Shown here piece by piece: positions 1-10,846 of a stretch of DNA of 64,000 nucleotides. The stretch's first letter is position 1; each line of letters begins with the position of its first letter. The stretch lies in NCBI GenBank assembly GCA_900323505.1, contig OOIN01000029.1:310001-374000 (forward strand), given 5' to 3'. Under the pieces are notes generated by a model that saw nothing but the letters and a program-made list of their open reading frames with translations, was not told where the DNA came from and searched no databases. The translations under genes and the position numbers were made by a program. The DNA comes from Ustilago trichophora (lineage: Eukaryota > Basidiomycota > Ustilaginomycetes > Ustilaginales > Ustilaginaceae).

Positions 1-1692
1 CAGGATGAAGAGCAGCAGAATCTGGACGTTGACCTGCTTCTCTACTGCAGTTCGCTTGATCGGTGTCGCCGTCGCATTGCGCATCAGCTTTGTCTCGTGG
101 CCGGTAAATACGACCAAGCCGTACACCCAAGGAGTATTGCGCAGCTGTGCACCACGCAGCAAAAGTTGCTCAGGGCTCAGGGGAGCTTTGCGCATCGGTG
201 TGCCACTGAACCCGGGCGTGGAGCTGAGCTGGATGTTGAGCGTAGCGTCGAAAGTGTAGAGGCTGTTGTTGGGTTGCTCTGAAGTCAAGTTGCCGCGGAG
301 GGTGGAAGCGGCGCTGGAAGAGGTGAGCTTGGCAGTGTCCGGTGAAGCTTGTTTGATCTTGAGATTTGTCTCTCCGTCCAAGTTGGCGGTTTCGATGTAG
401 CAGAGACCTTCGGGTTCGGAACTGGAGAGGAGGACGAGATCGGCAGGGAAGAACTCGTTGTTTTCGACGCGGATAATGTCACCTACGCGAATGTGTCGCC
501 ACCTGCGAGGCTCAAAGGAGCCGGTACCGGGATCGAGGACGTGCGAGATACGTGCGTTGAGCTCGGAATCCGACTGATGCCGCTTGATGTCTTCCTTGAT
601 CTCTTTGAACGCCGATGCGAGCAGTACAAGGGCGAGAGGGACGATGGTGGTCCATCGATTGGTAGGCGAAACACCGGGAATCTGCTGGATGCAGGCGGTG
701 AAGAGGAAAAAGACGTTGGCGTATTTGCTGAACTGCTCGACGAGGAATTTGGGGATAAAGGAGAGGACGTTGTACTTGGAAGTGCTGACGTAGTTGTCGA
801 GGAAGTCGCTCTTGTCGTTGGCGAGCGGGTCGTTGAGCTGGACGATGCGGTCGCCGTCTCGTTTTTCTTGCTGCCTACGACGGCGGAGTACGGTGTCGAT
901 GTCGGCTTTGACCGACCTCATGCTCCTCTTGACGCCATCCAGCAGACCATCGCGGGGCGGCCTGCGACTAGTGCCTGAAGTGAGGCCTGCTCCTCGCATT
1001 CCGGATCGTCTCGATCCACTGCCACCGCCCAGCGTCGGTGTGGTAGCCGACGTTCCGGCATAAGGCATGTACTTGCCGTCATCCATGGGCGAAATTTCAT
1101 CATCCGCCTCGATACTCTTAAAGCTATGTCTAGCAGCATATGCATCCGCAAATGGTCCCTCGGTGTTGTAGCCATTTCCTCCTCCTCCTCCTTGATACCC
1201 TGCGGGAGTCTGTGCAGCTGCTGCAAGCGGCAGACCTGATTCCATACTGCCTTGCATCATGGGATTGCCAAAATTGGAACGAGGCGCATCGAGACCCATG
1301 GCAGTATCATGGTGGTCGAAGGAGACGGTAGAGTTGGCAAAAGGATCGTTTGCGTATCCGCCACGCGCGCCGCTGGAGGAAGTAGGTGGGTAGTTTTGAT
1401 TGCGAGATGAAGCGCCGCCGCTGCCGAAATTGCCAAAGTCGTCGTCTTGGTCATCGTCTCCCATCAGATCGAGATCGTCTGCATCAACAAGGACGTGAGA
1501 TGGGCCAGAAGTGGAGCCTGGAATTTTTTGTTGTTGGGGAATGCCAAAGGTGTCTTGGGAGTGGTCGAAATCTGCGAATGGGTCGTTGTGATGGGTGGAA
1601 GCGGATGAGTGGACTCGTGATTGCTGTGTGTGCTGCTGCTGCTGCTGCTGCTGCCGCCCAGAGGGGCTGACGAAATCGTCAAAATCGTCCAT
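1..1692 (-). CDS. P4-type phospholipid-translocating ATPase (Drs2-like), N-terminal part
   Basis: This is the N-terminal 564 residues of a P4-ATPase (flippase), which moves aminophospholipids to the cytosolic leaflet of Golgi, endosome or plasma membranes. The ATG at 1692 opens an uninterrupted frame to the window edge; the phosphorylation (DKTG) and nucleotide-binding domains lie outside. Seen: a long disordered Gln/Gly/Ser-rich N-terminus (residues 1-270) with acidic DDFDDF and DPF motifs, the family block around RIVQLNDP (about 278-285), a first membrane hairpin at about 325-360 (NVFFLFTACIQQIP, then NRWTTIVPLALVLL), and the actuator-domain signature NLDGETNL at 437-444. A further hydrophobic segment (QILLLFIL) begins at the very edge. 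It is divergent from the pinin-like gene. Drs2 rather than Dnf1/Neo1 class is inferred from the NRWTTI block and the N-terminus; class assignment is less sure than family. Confidence 0.93.
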   Translation of the reverse strand, partial: MDDFDDFVSPSGRQQQQQQQHTQQSRVHSSASTHHNDPFADFDHSQDTFGIPQQQKIPGSTSGPSHVLVDADDLDLMGDDDQDDDFGNFGSGGASSRNQNYPPTSSSGARGGYANDPFANSTVSFDHHDTAMGLDAPRSNFGNPMMQGSMESGLPLAAAAQTPAGYQGGGGGNGYNTEGPFADAYAARHSFKSIEADDEISPMDDGKYMPYAGTSATTPTLGGGSGSRRSGMRGAGLTSGTSRRPPRDGLLDGVKRSMRSVKADIDTVLRRRRQQEKRDGDRIVQLNDPLANDKSDFLDNYVSTSKYNVLSFIPKFLVEQFSKYANVFFLFTACIQQIPGVSPTNRWTTIVPLALVLLASAFKEIKEDIKRHQSDSELNARISHVLDPGTGSFEPRRWRHIRVGDIIRVENNEFFPADLVLLSSSEPEGLCYIETANLDGETNLKIKQASPDTAKLTSSSAASTLRGNLTSEQPNNSLYTFDATLNIQLSSTPGFSGTPMRKAPLSPEQLLLRGAQLRNTPWVYGLVVFTGHETKLMRNATATPIKRTAVEKQVNVQILLLFIL

Positions 1693-2255
1693 AGTGAGTG
1701 ACTGATAGATATAGTGGTGGGTTGGCTCACTAATGCAGCATCAAAGTGAAGAAGGAGGCCCTTGCGGCGAGATGATCCCACGTAGAGAGGCAGGTTTTGA
1801 TGAATTGTACGACTCGAGTTGAGCTGCGATTGAGTTCGGTAGTTGACTGTGGCAAGTGTGGTGAAGTGTATTGAGAAGTCAGCGAGAACCGAATCTCGGA
1901 AAGCGATGATGATGATGATGATGAAAACAGCGAGAAGCAAAGAATAGAGATGTGCAGTTTCGGTAAGAAGGGTCCGACGAGATGACAGCACACGCTCACA
2001 TAGTGCACAGCCAACTGATACTGAGACATGCTTCTTCCCCTCTCTCTCTCTCTCTCTCTCTTCCCGTGCCACGTCCAATATTTTTTGAGGATCATCAACA
2101 TGTTAGACCACATAAATCCAATTTCTAACCAAATCCAAAACTGCGGAAGTCGGGAATGCGCTCGGACCCTTTTGCTTGCCTTTGATGCAGATGATGCTCC
2201 TCATTTCTTGTTAGCATTGCTTCCATACAATCCTCGATGTGATAGCAGGTTCAAG
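1693..2255. promoter_or_regulatory. Divergent promoter between flippase and pinin-like genes
   Basis: This 563-bp spacer is the only upstream region for both divergent genes. It contains a TGA/TGATGA microsatellite at about 1903-1924 and a CT repeat at about 2041-2062. No coding sequence is supported; the open frame running through it in line with the pinin-like gene lacks conserved residues before the ATG at 2256. Confidence 0.6.
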
Positions 2256-3182
2256 ATGGCAGATATGGATCAAGATAGCCCTCTACCCGAAGCAGGTCCA
2301 TCCAACTCGCAAGCATTCAAACAGTCTCATCAAGCCTCTCAACAACAATCACCATCACCACCGACAGCAAATCCTTCCTCCATCTCAAATGCAAACCCAA
2401 CCAGTGCTCGCTCTCGCTCTCGTTCGGCATCCCATAGTCCCACATCGCACAGACGCGGATCCAAACGACAATCCACATTTTCACCCGTTCTCGAAGAAGA
2501 ATCTCGCCTGCCCATCACCTCTACCTCAGCACCACAGCAGCGCGATTCTGAGCCATCTACTAAAAGACTTCGCACCACCACTACCGCCGCCAATCTACCG
2601 CGCACCTCTTCAGCAGCACAAGATCCAGACCGTCGTCGAGGCGCTCGTCTATTTGGCGTACTCACATCCACTTTGACCCAATTCAAACGCGAAGCTGAAT
2701 CCACACGTGCCGCTACAGCCGCTCAAAAACGTGCACAAATCCAAGCCCGATTGGCCAACAAACTTCGCGATACCCAAACCGCCATCGATCAATCGCAACG
2801 CAAACGTACCCTCCTATGGGAGGCTAGAAACATCGCACAACAAATAGCTACCGGCGATGCTCAAAGAAAAACACTCAGACGCATGAAAAGAAGAATGGCC
2901 AGCTTCTTATACACCCCCACACCTACGAAAAAAACAAAACAAAGATTGGCAGAAAATATACCTTCCAATCTCAACCCAATCTCCAAATCAGATGACAAAA
3001 TTGGTCATTATTCACTTTACTTTTTACCACGAAAAACTTTACCCCAACAAGAGGATCAATTGAATCATCAAGAGGATAATGTAGATGATGAAATTGATAC
3101 TTTTGACGACAATTGGGTTCAAAATAGAAAGATCCTCGTCCAAAATTTGATCCTTGTAAAGAGGAAATTCAAAGACATGTAA
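2256..3182 (+). CDS. Pinin/SDK/memA-domain protein
   Basis: A 308-residue nuclear protein with the pinin (PNN) domain, a family tied to exon-junction and splicing complexes. The N-terminal half (1-125) is Ser/Pro/Arg-rich with an SR-like stretch (ARSRSRSASHSP). The conserved domain starts near residue 128 with RRGARLFGVLTSTLTQFKRE, which parallels the pinin signature (R-x-F-G-x-L-x-x-T-L-x-x-F), followed by a basic helical segment with many Arg/Lys/Gln. The tail is acidic and ends in KRKFKDM. The start at 2256 (MADMDQD) is chosen because it is the first ATG with a low-complexity fungal N-terminus after the leader. The 3' half is more AT-rich than neighbouring genes. It is convergent with the VWA-domain gene. 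Confidence 0.8.
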   Translation: MADMDQDSPLPEAGPSNSQAFKQSHQASQQQSPSPPTANPSSISNANPTSARSRSRSASHSPTSHRRGSKRQSTFSPVLEEESRLPITSTSAPQQRDSEPSTKRLRTTTTAANLPRTSSAAQDPDRRRGARLFGVLTSTLTQFKREAESTRAATAAQKRAQIQARLANKLRDTQTAIDQSQRKRTLLWEARNIAQQIATGDAQRKTLRRMKRRMASFLYTPTPTKKTKQRLAENIPSNLNPISKSDDKIGHYSLYFLPRKTLPQQEDQLNHQEDNVDDEIDTFDDNWVQNRKILVQNLILVKRKFKDM

Positions 3183-3187
3183 CACGC

Positions 3188-3209
3188 ACAGTACAGTACT
3201 GTACAGTAT
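3188..3209. promoter_or_regulatory. TACTGTACAGTA-type palindromic repeat (between convergent genes)
   Basis: Overlapping GTACAGTACTGTAC palindrome beginning 6 bp after the pinin-like stop codon; a partial copy (TACTGTA) lies at about 3231-3239. It is one member of a motif family found in many spacers of this window. Function is unknown. Confidence 0.5.
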
Positions 3210-3412
3210 CTTTCTAACCGTCTAGAGTACATACTGTATCATGATGATCAAAGTAAAACCTTTTCTCCCAACAGGCGCAATTGTACTTTTTGATAACTCA
3301 AACTGACTCAAACGATGCTCAAACAAGCCCACAAAACACAACGTATCCTTCCAAAAACAGTATTCATTCTGCCATGGACAAGTCTGAAACGACATAACCT
3401 TTGACGACTGTT

Positions 3413-5299
3413 TTAAAGACCTGAAGGTCTAGCTTGAGGAAAACCAAATGGCGACTGTGATGAAGCATCACTACTACCATACTGCTGATTACCCTGATCA
3501 GGATAACCAACTCCACCAAGCTGTGGATTAGGCATAGCGAATCCTCCAGCGCCCGGCATGAATCCTCCTGATCCTCCACCTCCTGGAGCACCACCTGCAC
3601 CCGGTGCTCGGCTAGGAAGCGGATAACTCGAAACATTGTTGCCTAGAACAGAAGCGTCTCTCGAACCATATCCTTGATTGGCGTACGGGTTGGGATACGG
3701 CGGTGGAGGGCCACCCGTAGCAGATCCATAAGGTTGATATCCTCCTCCTGCTTGAGCGGCCTGAGGTTGAGGGTAACCCGATCCTGGGGTTGGATAGCCT
3801 GATTGCGGTGGATTGCCGTACGAGCTGTGTTGTGGTGGATACGGCTGTTGTTGTTGCTGTTGTTGAGGATACCCTGCTCCAGGCTGAGGATATCCACCCT
3901 GCTGCTGCTGAGGATACGAAGGCTGATGCGAATATCCCATATCCATGCCTTGCGGTGGCAAAGCCCCTCCAGCACTAGGAACCGGAGTAGCCCCACTCAA
4001 GGCAGCGTCCCTTTCCGTTTTAAAAGTCTCCATCTGTCCTCTGAACCTTTGCTCCTTGTCCCTCTTTTCCAGTTCCTTTTTCTCCCTTCGTCTCTTTGCA
4101 TTCCGATTCCAACTGCTTTCTCTCTCATTCTCATCGCTGGCGTCGTAACTCGTATCAATGGGACCAAGAAGAAGCTTCAAGCAATAGAGTTCCTGGGTGA
4201 GTTCGACACCGGTGCTCTTTTTGACCTGTTGAGATTCGATGGTGATATCCGAACAGACGTCGATGAGATCGCCTACGGTGGGATCGTTGTCGATGCTATC
4301 CAGCCATTCTTGAGCCTCTCGATCGTTGCCGACTGCAGCGATTTGGAAGGAAACCGCATCTTCGCCATATCGAGTCGAACCAAGGGTGCGCTTGGCGTGT
4401 TGGAGGACTTTGACGATTTTCTCACCCTTTTCGGAGGAGCCTGTAGGTCTGCCATCCGTGATTACCAGCACAAACGCCGGTTTGGAAAGTCGACCCTGGG
4501 TAGCAGGGGTGAGGACAAGAGGTTGGAGGATCTTCGACTCGAGAGACGAGCCCATGGGTGTAGCCCTTCCGTCGTATGTACAGCGAGAGGTTAGCTGATC
4601 TGCCTCTGCGACGTTGTGGATTCGTTGCTGGGTGGGGTTGTTCATCCAAGCGACTTCCATACCGTCTGGGTCGAACCTTGCTGCTGCATCTGCTGCTCTT
4701 TTCAGAATTCCAGCGAGGGCGTCCCTTCTCCTGGTACCCTCGGATCGCATAGACGCAGAGTCATCTAGGAGGAACATGACATCAAAGAGCGCCAACTTGA
4801 CCAAATCCTGCGCCAGATAGGGTGGCAACTGCCACGAATCGGCACACTGTTGCAACGCACCCGAACTGGCAATATGCTGAGCGATGCGGGATACGTCGGC
4901 AAAGGTGTAAAAGGGGTAGAGATACTGATCCATAACGCAAGTTGCTAAAAGGTTGGCAATGTGTTTCCAATCACGGAGGGAGTCCCAACCCAGATTGGGA
5001 TTGTTGGCTGCCATCGAGAGGGTGTTGGCGTTAGGGTTGGGGTGAGATTGTTGCTGCTGATGATGGTGATGGGCGTAAGCGGCGCCTGCTGCGGCTACGG
5101 CGGCTCCACCGAGTGCAGCACCTCCCCAAGAGGCGGCGTGAGAGTTGTGAGAATGGGTGTTGGAAGACGACATGGGAGCAGAAGGAGGAGCGGTAGTGAG
5201 TTGATGGGTCTGTTGATGCTTCTTGGAAGCCTTGTAAAGCATATATGCGGTTACACCGACGGCTAGACCTGCAACGAGGAGTTTCTTGTTGAATCCCAT
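3413..5299 (-). CDS. Membrane-anchored VWA-domain protein with Pro/Gln-rich tail
   Basis: A 628-residue protein. The ATG at 5299 (MGFNKKLL) is followed at once by a hydrophobic segment, about residues 7-23 (LLVAGLAVGVTAYMLYK), read as a single N-terminal membrane anchor. The frame stays open upstream but without a likely N-terminus. A His/Gln-rich linker leads to a helical block, then a von Willebrand A domain at about 170-365 with the metal-binding DDSASMRS (DxSxS type) and the later Thr/Asp positions around VITDGRPTGSSEKG. A charged coiled-coil-like stretch (RRREKKELEKRDKEQR) follows, then a long Pro/Gln/Gly/Tyr-rich tail with repeated YPQ and GYP units. I do not recognise a named family member. 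The VWA fold suggests metal-dependent ligand binding; the rest is inference. Confidence 0.85.
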   Translation of the reverse strand: MGFNKKLLVAGLAVGVTAYMLYKASKKHQQTHQLTTAPPSAPMSSSNTHSHNSHAASWGGAALGGAAVAAAGAAYAHHHHQQQQSHPNPNANTLSMAANNPNLGWDSLRDWKHIANLLATCVMDQYLYPFYTFADVSRIAQHIASSGALQQCADSWQLPPYLAQDLVKLALFDVMFLLDDSASMRSEGTRRRDALAGILKRAADAAARFDPDGMEVAWMNNPTQQRIHNVAEADQLTSRCTYDGRATPMGSSLESKILQPLVLTPATQGRLSKPAFVLVITDGRPTGSSEKGEKIVKVLQHAKRTLGSTRYGEDAVSFQIAAVGNDREAQEWLDSIDNDPTVGDLIDVCSDITIESQQVKKSTGVELTQELYCLKLLLGPIDTSYDASDENERESSWNRNAKRRREKKELEKRDKEQRFRGQMETFKTERDAALSGATPVPSAGGALPPQGMDMGYSHQPSYPQQQQGGYPQPGAGYPQQQQQQQPYPPQHSSYGNPPQSGYPTPGSGYPQPQAAQAGGGYQPYGSATGGPPPPYPNPYANQGYGSRDASVLGNNVSSYPLPSRAPGAGGAPGGGGSGGFMPGAGGFAMPNPQLGGVGYPDQGNQQYGSSDASSQSPFGFPQARPSGL

Positions 5300-6238
5300 G
5301 CCCAAAGTACGACCTTGGAAAATCTTGATGCTTTTGTATACTGAGCCGCGGGGGTAAGGGAGATGAAAAGATGGTGGCGGATATTTAACTCGTAACCAAG
5401 CACAGCCGACAGCGACGTATTGTACAGTACAGTACATTACAGTACGTCACAGAGCGCACAACGTCTTTTGGTGGAGGCGCAGAGAAGTGGAAGACGGGAA
5501 AAAGAGGCGGTGCGGTGCGCACACGGGCCATCCCGTGCGGTTTTCAATTGATTATTGATTATTTTTAATTATTTTTGATTGCTTAACGCTACGGGGCTGT
5601 GCGCATAAAGCTGTGGCTGTTCGAACAATTCTCTCTTGCATTTTTGGTTTGGATATTTCCTTTGGCATCCTACAGCATAGAAGCGTCGGCTTGCAGCCCA
5701 GTTGCGGCTGTGCTCTTCCTCTTCCTGTCTCTAATTGGAATGTTGAACACTGCCTCTGCCGATTCCTCCTTACTCTAACCTGATGTGACGAAGGGGCGTT
5801 GAACATGATGTTGGCATCGCTTTGTACACAAAATGCAAGCATTTGAGCAAGTCATGATTGTGTACAGTAAAAGTAGTGTTGAATGTTAAAGGACGCGAAA
5901 CCTGATCACTTCTATCAAATTGCGCTCGCGCTGCTTTTGTACAGCTACACACATGCACACACCTGTCTCTCTTTCTCTCTCTTTGTCTGAGACAAGCACA
6001 AAGCGGGGAATCGTCATACAGAGTTTGTTCTGCTTGTTTGTGATTGCTATTGTGTAAACATTGTTAAAAGTGAGAGAAAGTGTTGAATCGGATGCTAAAG
6101 AAAACATATTGCGAGAGAAGAGATTCTTTGAATGCAAAGGTTAAAAGCTGGATTTTTTTTTTAAAAAAAGGGGGGAGGAGCACAAGTGAATGAAAGGATA
6201 CAAAACCTCAACTTGGCCGCAAAAGCAAGGCTTGTATT
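5300..6238. other. Intergenic region, no gene seen
   Basis: This 0.94-kb spacer lies upstream of the VWA gene and downstream of the importin gene. It holds TACAGTAC-type repeats at 5420-5446 and 5861-5869, an AT-rich stretch around 5540-5582, a CT-rich run near 5968-5986, and a T9/A7 block at about 6153-6169. Short open frames here lack any protein-like character. Confidence 0.6.
5420..5446. promoter_or_regulatory. TGTACAGTAC repeat upstream of the VWA gene
   Basis: Three overlapping GTACAGTAC/ATTACAGTACG units about 120-145 bp upstream of the VWA-protein start codon. Same motif family as at 13490, 26532, 32204 and 49556. Confidence 0.5.
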
Positions 6239-9171
6239 TCAAAGCCCATACCTATCCGCCAACCTCTGCACAATCACTGGAGGAAATTGAGCTTTCTGTT
6301 CGTCCCACTGTTTCAATCCTGCCATATCCCTAAACCCTGTCAAGATCTTACGAAACATTTCGTTCAACTCTGCACTTGGTGTAGACCATCTTACCACCGC
6401 ATTGCAAAAGTAAACAAATCCCTTTGCGGCTCCATTCGGATTCACCTGAATCATCTCGCAAAGACCTCTGAAGGCTGAATCTTTCTCGTCGTTATCTTTG
6501 ATATCCCACAGAGCTTGACACCAAGACTCGATGAAAATCTCGAGATGCGGAGCGACCAGCGATGGTTGGACTAGGCCCAGACGCCCAATGGTTACCGCTG
6601 CATTTTCCGAGAGGGATTTGACCGATTTTGTCGACAACAAAACCGGGATCAAACGCGAGATAAGATCAGGAACCCACTGGCTAAGTTCTGGATCCGAGGG
6701 TCCGTATTGCAGTGCAATCTCGCCAGCTGCCCAAGCGGCATTGTTGCATACCGAAACATTCTCCATCTTGGGCTCCGGTTCAATCTGTCGAATCAACTCT
6801 GGCATCAAAGATGTCAAAAATGGCTTTAACAAATCAAAACAAGAGATGGCCAAATCTCCCAAAAGCGCATAGGCAGATTGTCGTACCGGCGCCTCAACAT
6901 TCGTGATACAATGCCCCAACAATGGCAAGAGAGAAGGTTGAGATCCAGCCACCAAATCCCGAACCGTAGTGTTGAGTCCCTGAGTTAAGCCACTGAGCAA
7001 GTCGAGAGCGACAATGATAAAAGTTCGATCGGGAACGTCTTGATCCAAGGTGGGTTTTTGGGCTTCTGCTTCGGCCGCAGCAAGATTGTCGTGAACAATG
7101 CCGACACAACGTTGGAAAACGGGAGGTGAATAGGGTAGAAATCCGGGGCCAACGGCAATGGTAACCGAAGACATGCATTCGAGCAGAGGAATCAGATCGG
7201 GATCCGTATCGTGCAACCCTTGCCATTTTGCGATCAATGGAGGCATGACGATTTCGACGTACTCGGGACGATTCAATGCCGACCCTACCGAATCGGCCAA
7301 AGTTCCCAAAGCGTCGTAGAGGATGAGCAGGTTTTTCTGCTGATACTTGTCAAAGGCGAAGACGAGTGTCTTGAGTACCGGTTCGAGGAAAGGTTCCAAA
7401 TTTCGACCCGCCTCTTCTTCAAGTGTAGCAAAGGCACTGCAGCCTGCCTCCTGAACGCGCTTGTTGTTGTCGAGCACCATGTTGAGCAGGCCTTCCATGG
7501 CTGGAACGAAAAACTGTTGCTGATGCTCGGGCGTCTCGGCGGCTACACACCAGCTAGAGTATCGACCGAGCGTCCAGCAGGTGATGGAACGGACAAGAGG
7601 TTTCGAGTCTTTAAGGCTGTTGATGAGGAAGGGGACCAGAGTTGGGAGATGCGGTTGGATTCCAGCAATGCAGCCTTCGGCAATGGCACCTAGGGCCAGG
7701 ATTCCGCATTCTCGCTGCAACCAATCTTCGCTGAAGAGTCGCTCTTTCAGGTAAGGCAGAAGGATCTCGAGAAGCTCGTCGCCAAAGTTGACCGCCATAA
7801 CGTCGAGAGCGGCTGCAGAGCATTTGCGAAGGTTCCAATCCGAAATGCCATCGTCGTCCTCTTCGTCCTCGTCGTCATCGTCGAAGTCGTCCTCGTCGTC
7901 ATCCTGGGCCTCGATGGCGGCGCGCGATTTGCCCGTACCCGAGGCGCCGCCATTGTCAGCATGGTCGAGATGCTCGTTGCGGTGCGCACCACCTCCGTAG
8001 TGTCGAGGCTTGATGTCTTCAGCACGATCAGGCACCGCAGCGTCATCCTCGTCTCCACCGAGCATGAGCAAGTCGAGCTCGTTGTAGACCATTCCCTTGA
8101 GCAGTACCGGTGCGATCTTGGAGAGATAAGGACGAAGCTTGTCCTTGAGTGAAGGTTCTTCAGCAAACTGGAGCCAGAATTCGCAAGCTTCCAACGAAAC
8201 ATCGTCGTCCTTGTCCTGGGTCGAGTAGAGCATGTAGTCCACCACATTGTCCATCTCGGGGATGAGCTTGTCGGGCCTGACTCCCAAGATGAGGACAAGA
8301 GCCTGACAGACGTATCTGCGCACATTGGCACTCTCGTCGCTGGCGCGCTTGAAGAGGGCGGCGAGGAAGGTATCAATGTGGTTTTGCAAGGCGGCAGAGC
8401 CGATCTGAACAAACTGGTTGAGACAGTTGAGCGCATGCATGCGGATGCGCGAGTCGGCGTGCTGGGTAGCCTCGATGAATTTGGGGATGAGAATGTCGAT
8501 GGGTTTGACGCCGTTGAGTTCGCAGAGTTCGAGTTCGCGAGGAATGTCTTCACAGATCTTGGCTAGCGAGCTAAAGGCGCCCTCTGCTTCGTCAATGTTT
8601 TGGGAGCCCATGAGTTCTCCGAGCTTGGAGAGACCTTGTGGCCAACCTTGGGGTGTAAGGATGGTCATGAGCATGGAAACGACCTGTGTGGCTGTGCGAC
8701 GGAGCATGTCCTCGGGCAGGCTGAGGGCGGGGATGATGGCCTGCTTGACATACTCGAATGACTCGGGAGAGATGAGGTCGTTGTGGAAGAGAATGTGGTT
8801 CTTGAGGATGAGACCTGCCACTGATCTCGTTGCGAGGTCCTCGGTGGTGAGAGACGTCAAGGTGAAGACGCAGTAGTTGGCATAGTCTGGAATTTGGCTG
8901 ACAGTGTCGAGGCGCTGTAAAAGGTGAAAGCAGCAAAGTATAGCATCAATATGGGTATATATACATATAGAGAGTGTGTGTGTGTGTGAGAGTGAAGGAC
9001 AGTGAGCAAGTTTTGGGATTGGGATCAAAACCGAATGTTTTGCGGCGGTGACAGCAGCAGACGTACCTGAGCGATTCTCTCTTGGACATCCATCTGAGGG
9101 CTCTGGGAGTCGCGAAAGAGCTGGACCAACTCTGCGAGGCCCTCTTGCGAGGGCTGCCAATTTGATGACAT
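6239..9171 (-). CDS. Transportin / karyopherin beta-2 (Kap104-like) nuclear import receptor, one intron
   Basis: Exons 9171-9067 and 8914-6239 (intron 9066-8915, GTACGT...ACAG) encode 926 residues. The start MSSNWQPSQEGLAEL at 9171 and the splice are supported because the join gives an uninterrupted HEAT-repeat protein (...ERIAQ-RLDTVSQIPDYANY). Transportins carry PY-NLS cargo such as hnRNP proteins into the nucleus and are released by RanGTP. Visible features: N-terminal importin-beta-like HEAT repeats, a strongly acidic loop (DDEDDFDDDDEDEEDD, the H8 loop that mediates Ran-driven cargo release), and the C-terminal block CNNAAWAAGEIALQYG and FRDMAGLKQWDEQ typical of transportin-1. Length matches the family (about 890-920). 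The intron holds a GT/TATA microsatellite. Confidence 0.95.
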
Positions 9172-9759
9172 TGTTGGCGAGCTGATGTATGTAAGTTGTG
9201 ATGCTACGGAGTCCTGTATTGGAAACGAAAGTTTTCAATCGAGCTGTGGGTGGACCTGAAACTTGCGTGTCTCTTCACTTTAGAAGAGCAAGCAAGACGA
9301 TCAGGTGTGTTTGTACAGCAAGACTGTGTCACGCTTGCTTGACGTTGAAGCAGCTACGAGTTGACGAGGCTTGGGGGTATGGCCTGGATGATTGCGCGAG
9401 AAAAGGTTGGGTAGGTGGAAGAATGCTGAGCAAACGAGTTATGGTGGTGTTGGTGCGCTCAGCTGTTAAGAGTGTGTGTCGAGGCGTGATGAAAAGGAAG
9501 CAATCCCAACCAGTATCAAGTGCTTCCGTCTGCTGAGAAAGGAAAGATGCGACGAATGCAAGAAAGTCGACGATCGATAGGTCGACTGTTGTACAGGTAG
9601 ACTGTGATGCTGTGGTGGGATTTGATCGAGACTATTTGACGGACGAAAAGAGAGAAGCGCCCTAAGATGGACCAATGTGGGGGTAGCTGGGTGGCCACTC
9701 AAAAGAATGAAAGGCAAAACCGAGCGGTATGTGTGTGTGTGTGTGTGTGTGAACAGAGT

Positions 9760-9794
<35 letters not shown>

Positions 9795-10846
9795 AAGAAG
9801 AAGGTGTGATCAGAAGAATTGTCGAAAGCAACAAAGAGAACACACTACTGAGAGAAAGAGAAGATTAGAAAAAATTCCAGCTCAATCCTCAGTTCAGTCC
9901 AATCCACACCAAATCCCAATCCCAATCGCAATTGCAATTGCAATCAGTGTTGTGCGAGCGTGTGTGTGTGTGTGTGTGTGTACAATATGTGCGTGTCCTT
10001 CTGTTGGTGGGGAAAGCGAACCCTTTTTTTTTCTTATTTATTCTTGCTGATATTTTTATTTTTGGATTTAATCGTGATTCAAGGCTTCGATTCTTCGTAC
10101 GATACGATGAATTTCACCGATCTATTTATTCACAAAGCAGCACACAGAAGAGAGAGGGGCCGTGGCTTGTCGATCAATCCTTTAGACATCCGAATACAGC
10201 TCGAGCCGTTATTCAATACAAACTGGTTCAAAGTATCATTTCAAAATGTAACCTTCACGCCACGTAGCATCACACCCACCAGAAGCTTTCAGAAGATTAC
10301 ACCTCCTCCTTCTTCTTCTTCTTCTTCTTCGTGTTCTTGTACACATCGAGCCATGACATTTGCTACACTAACTCTAGCTCATACAGCGTCAAACTAAAAA
10401 AAGACACGACCGACTTGCCCGTTCACGCAGAGACAAAGGCTCAAATATACATACAAGAAAAAGTCGAAATGTTGGAGCTTGAATAAGGTAGCGCCGTCTT
10501 CCAAATATATGTGAGACAGAAAGAGAGAGAGAGAGCGGCTCTGCACGACAAGCGACTTTCGACAGCCGTCACCTTTTTTTAAACCGACGCTCAGAGTAGT
10601 AATGTTGCATACGCACGCGACAGCCAAGACACTTGTTCTTCTATTTCAGCAGTCTCATGCTCGCCATTCCCACAAACTCAATGCCACAACAATCAGCAGT
10701 GTATATACTGTACTTTTTGATCAATATAGCATTGCACTGAATAGTGACATGGTGAAATTCTCTCTCTCTCTCTCTCTCTCCTGTGCTCCAATCGAAGCAT
10801 GCCGATGGGCAACAAAGCTATACGTCTTGCTCGGTCAAGAGAAACT
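9172..10846. other. Intergenic region rich in microsatellites
   Basis: This 1.7-kb spacer contains GT repeats at about 9730-9751 and 9960-9981, a GAG/GAA run at 9765-9803, repeated CAATCC/CAATTG units near 9896-9945, a TTC run at about 10308-10329, and a CT repeat at 10759-10781. It holds the promoter of the importin gene and the 3' flank of the RRM gene. I see no supported coding region or RNA gene. Confidence 0.55.
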
